A stretch of DNA of 6,242 nucleotides from an uncultured Kiloniellales bacterium (GTDB lineage: Bacteria; Pseudomonadota; Alphaproteobacteria; Kiloniellales; JAKSDN01), in assembly GCA_937974415.1 (NCBI GenBank), contig CALJXB010000336.1:1-6242 (forward strand). Reading direction: 5' to 3'. A program made the position numbers and the translations under genes. The notes under the pieces were generated by a model. The model was not told the DNA's origin. It did not search any database and worked only from the letters and a program-made list of their open reading frames with translations. Below, one piece after another: positions 5,451 to 6,242 of this stretch (its first letter is position 1; each line of letters begins with the position of its first letter).

Positions 5451-5493
5451 CGGGGATTGAATTGAAACATTCCAAGTAACGGCGCGTTCTAGG

Positions 5494-6242
5494 ATGTATG
5501 AAACTTTTTACGGTTTTCGCGAGAAGCCTTTTTCCCTGGTCCCCGACCCCGACTTTCTTTACTTGGGCCGGCATCACCGGGCCGCCCTGAACATCCTCGA
5601 GTACGGCCTGAGGGGCGAGGCCAGCTTCGCCCTGATTAGCGGCGAGGTCGGTTCGGGCAAAACCATCCTCATCCGCCGCTTTCTGCGCATGGTCGATCCG
5701 CGGACCACCGTCGGCCTGATCACCAACACCCATGCCTCGCTCGGAAACCTGCTCGACTGGATCCTGCTGGCCTTCAATTTGGATTACCGGGGCAAGGAAA
5801 AGGTCGAGCTCTTCGAAATCCTGACGAATTTCCTGAGAGACCAGCGCGCCCATGGCCGCCGCACGGTGCTGATCATCGACGAAGCCCAGAATATGGAGCT
5901 CGAGATGTTGGAGGAGCTCAGAATGCTCTCCAACATCAACGTCGACAAGGAGCTCATGTTCCAGATCGTCCTTGCCGGGCAGCCGGAGATTCTCGACAAG
6001 ATCAACAGGCCCGAGCTGCGACAGCTGGCCCAACGCATTTCCGCCAATTTCCATTTGTCGCCGCTCACGCTCGACGAAACCCGCGACTACATCTGCCACC
6101 GCCTCGTGGTCGCCGGTGCCGGGCGGGCCATCTTCGACAATCTGTCCTGTGCCGCGGTTTACTACTTTACCCAGGGGCTGCCGCGGCCGATCAACATACT
6201 TTGCGACGCCGCCTTGGTTTACGGCTACGGCGAGGAGCGGGA
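5494..6242 (+). CDS. ExeA/GspA-like AAA+ ATPase, exosortase/PEP-CTERM cluster type (3' end beyond window)
   Basis: This P-loop ATPase is truncated by the window edge after 249 codons. It opens MYETFYGFREKPFSLVPDPD, the typical start of ExeA/GspA-like ATPases and of the XrtA/PEP-CTERM-associated ATPase group found in exopolysaccharide gene clusters. The Walker A motif is GEVGSGKT (50-57), Walker B is VLIIDEAQ (125-132) and the ExeA-type 'LEELRMLSN' follows at 139-147. 'LAGQPEILDKI' (160-170), 'PELRQLAQRI' (173-182), 'ETRDYICHRL' (195-204) and 'GLPRPINILCDAAL' (228-241) complete the family pattern. The ATG at 5494 agrees with the family start and follows an in-frame TGA at 5458, but the ribosome site is poor (only AGG directly before the ATG). 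The 249 visible residues cover almost the whole ATPase core, so a C-terminal extension beyond the window cannot be judged. Its presence suggests an export or EPS locus continuing to the right. Confidence 0.88.
   Translation, partial: MYETFYGFREKPFSLVPDPDFLYLGRHHRAALNILEYGLRGEASFALISGEVGSGKTILIRRFLRMVDPRTTVGLITNTHASLGNLLDWILLAFNLDYRGKEKVELFEILTNFLRDQRAHGRRTVLIIDEAQNMELEMLEELRMLSNINVDKELMFQIVLAGQPEILDKINRPELRQLAQRISANFHLSPLTLDETRDYICHRLVVAGAGRAIFDNLSCAAVYYFTQGLPRPINILCDAALVYGYGEER

Larger units (their letters stand above)
5180..5493. other. Intergenic region before the ATPase gene, 314 bases
   Basis: This is the longest AT-rich stretch of the window and has no convincing reading frame. It holds five short perfect or near-perfect inverted repeats. 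They are CCAAT-GTA-ATTGG (5204-5216), AGTGG-GT-CCACT (5228-5239), GCCGA-GAA-TCGGC (5285-5297), CTACTA-CGCA-TAGTGG (5314-5329, one G-T pair) and CTTGA-TTTCT-TCAAG (5387-5401). None is followed by a T-run, so I cannot name a terminator for the tolC operon. A promoter candidate and a leader hairpin are listed separately. Confidence 0.6.

Overview
The window is GC-rich DNA with third codon positions strongly biased to G/C. It looks like a chromosomal segment of an alphaproteobacterium. The support is an exact TTAA-N7-TTAA(C) CtrA-type box, TolC proteins ending in the 'DYLAVR.RWFGL' type of tail that I associate with alphaproteobacterial TolCs, and a ParB paralogue. Placement below class (for example in the Rhodospirillales in the broad sense) is only a guess. 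There are no transposases, integrases, tRNAs, rRNAs or CRISPR arrays.

Layout. (1) A possible 67-residue protein is encoded leftward at 33-236. (2) A 325-base divergent gap (237-561) carries the CtrA-type box 58 bases before the ParB ATG. (3) A degenerate ParB-family protein lies at 574-1701; it keeps the overall ParB architecture but lacks the arginines of the GERRxRA nucleotide-binding motif. (4) A 107-base gap without a visible terminator is followed by a 125-residue conserved hypothetical protein (1809-2186) and a candidate terminator near 2247-2289. (5) A promoter region with a perfect 6+5+6 inverted repeat (2297-2313) precedes two tandem TolC-family outer-membrane channel genes (2387-3742 and 3770-5179), 27 bases apart and probably one operon. 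(6) A 314-base gap (5180-5493), rich in short inverted repeats and with a plausible promoter, precedes an ExeA/GspA-like AAA+ ATPase of the exosortase/PEP-CTERM type. That gene starts at 5494 and runs off the right edge.

How the genes may work together. The TolC pair would form trimeric outer-membrane exit ducts for a type I secretion or efflux machine whose inner-membrane parts are not in the window. The ATPase family typically belongs to exopolysaccharide/exosortase clusters, so an envelope or export locus may continue to the right. The ParB-like gene and its neighbour look like a separate, cell-cycle-linked unit. The features most worth a second look are the ParB paralogue that has lost its CTP motif and sits under a CtrA box, the TolC paralogues with near-identical adaptor-docking hairpins but diverged remaining parts, and the pair of cysteines in the first TolC placed exactly symmetrically about a helical-hairpin tip. 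I see no clear evidence of a wholly new defence or mobile system.
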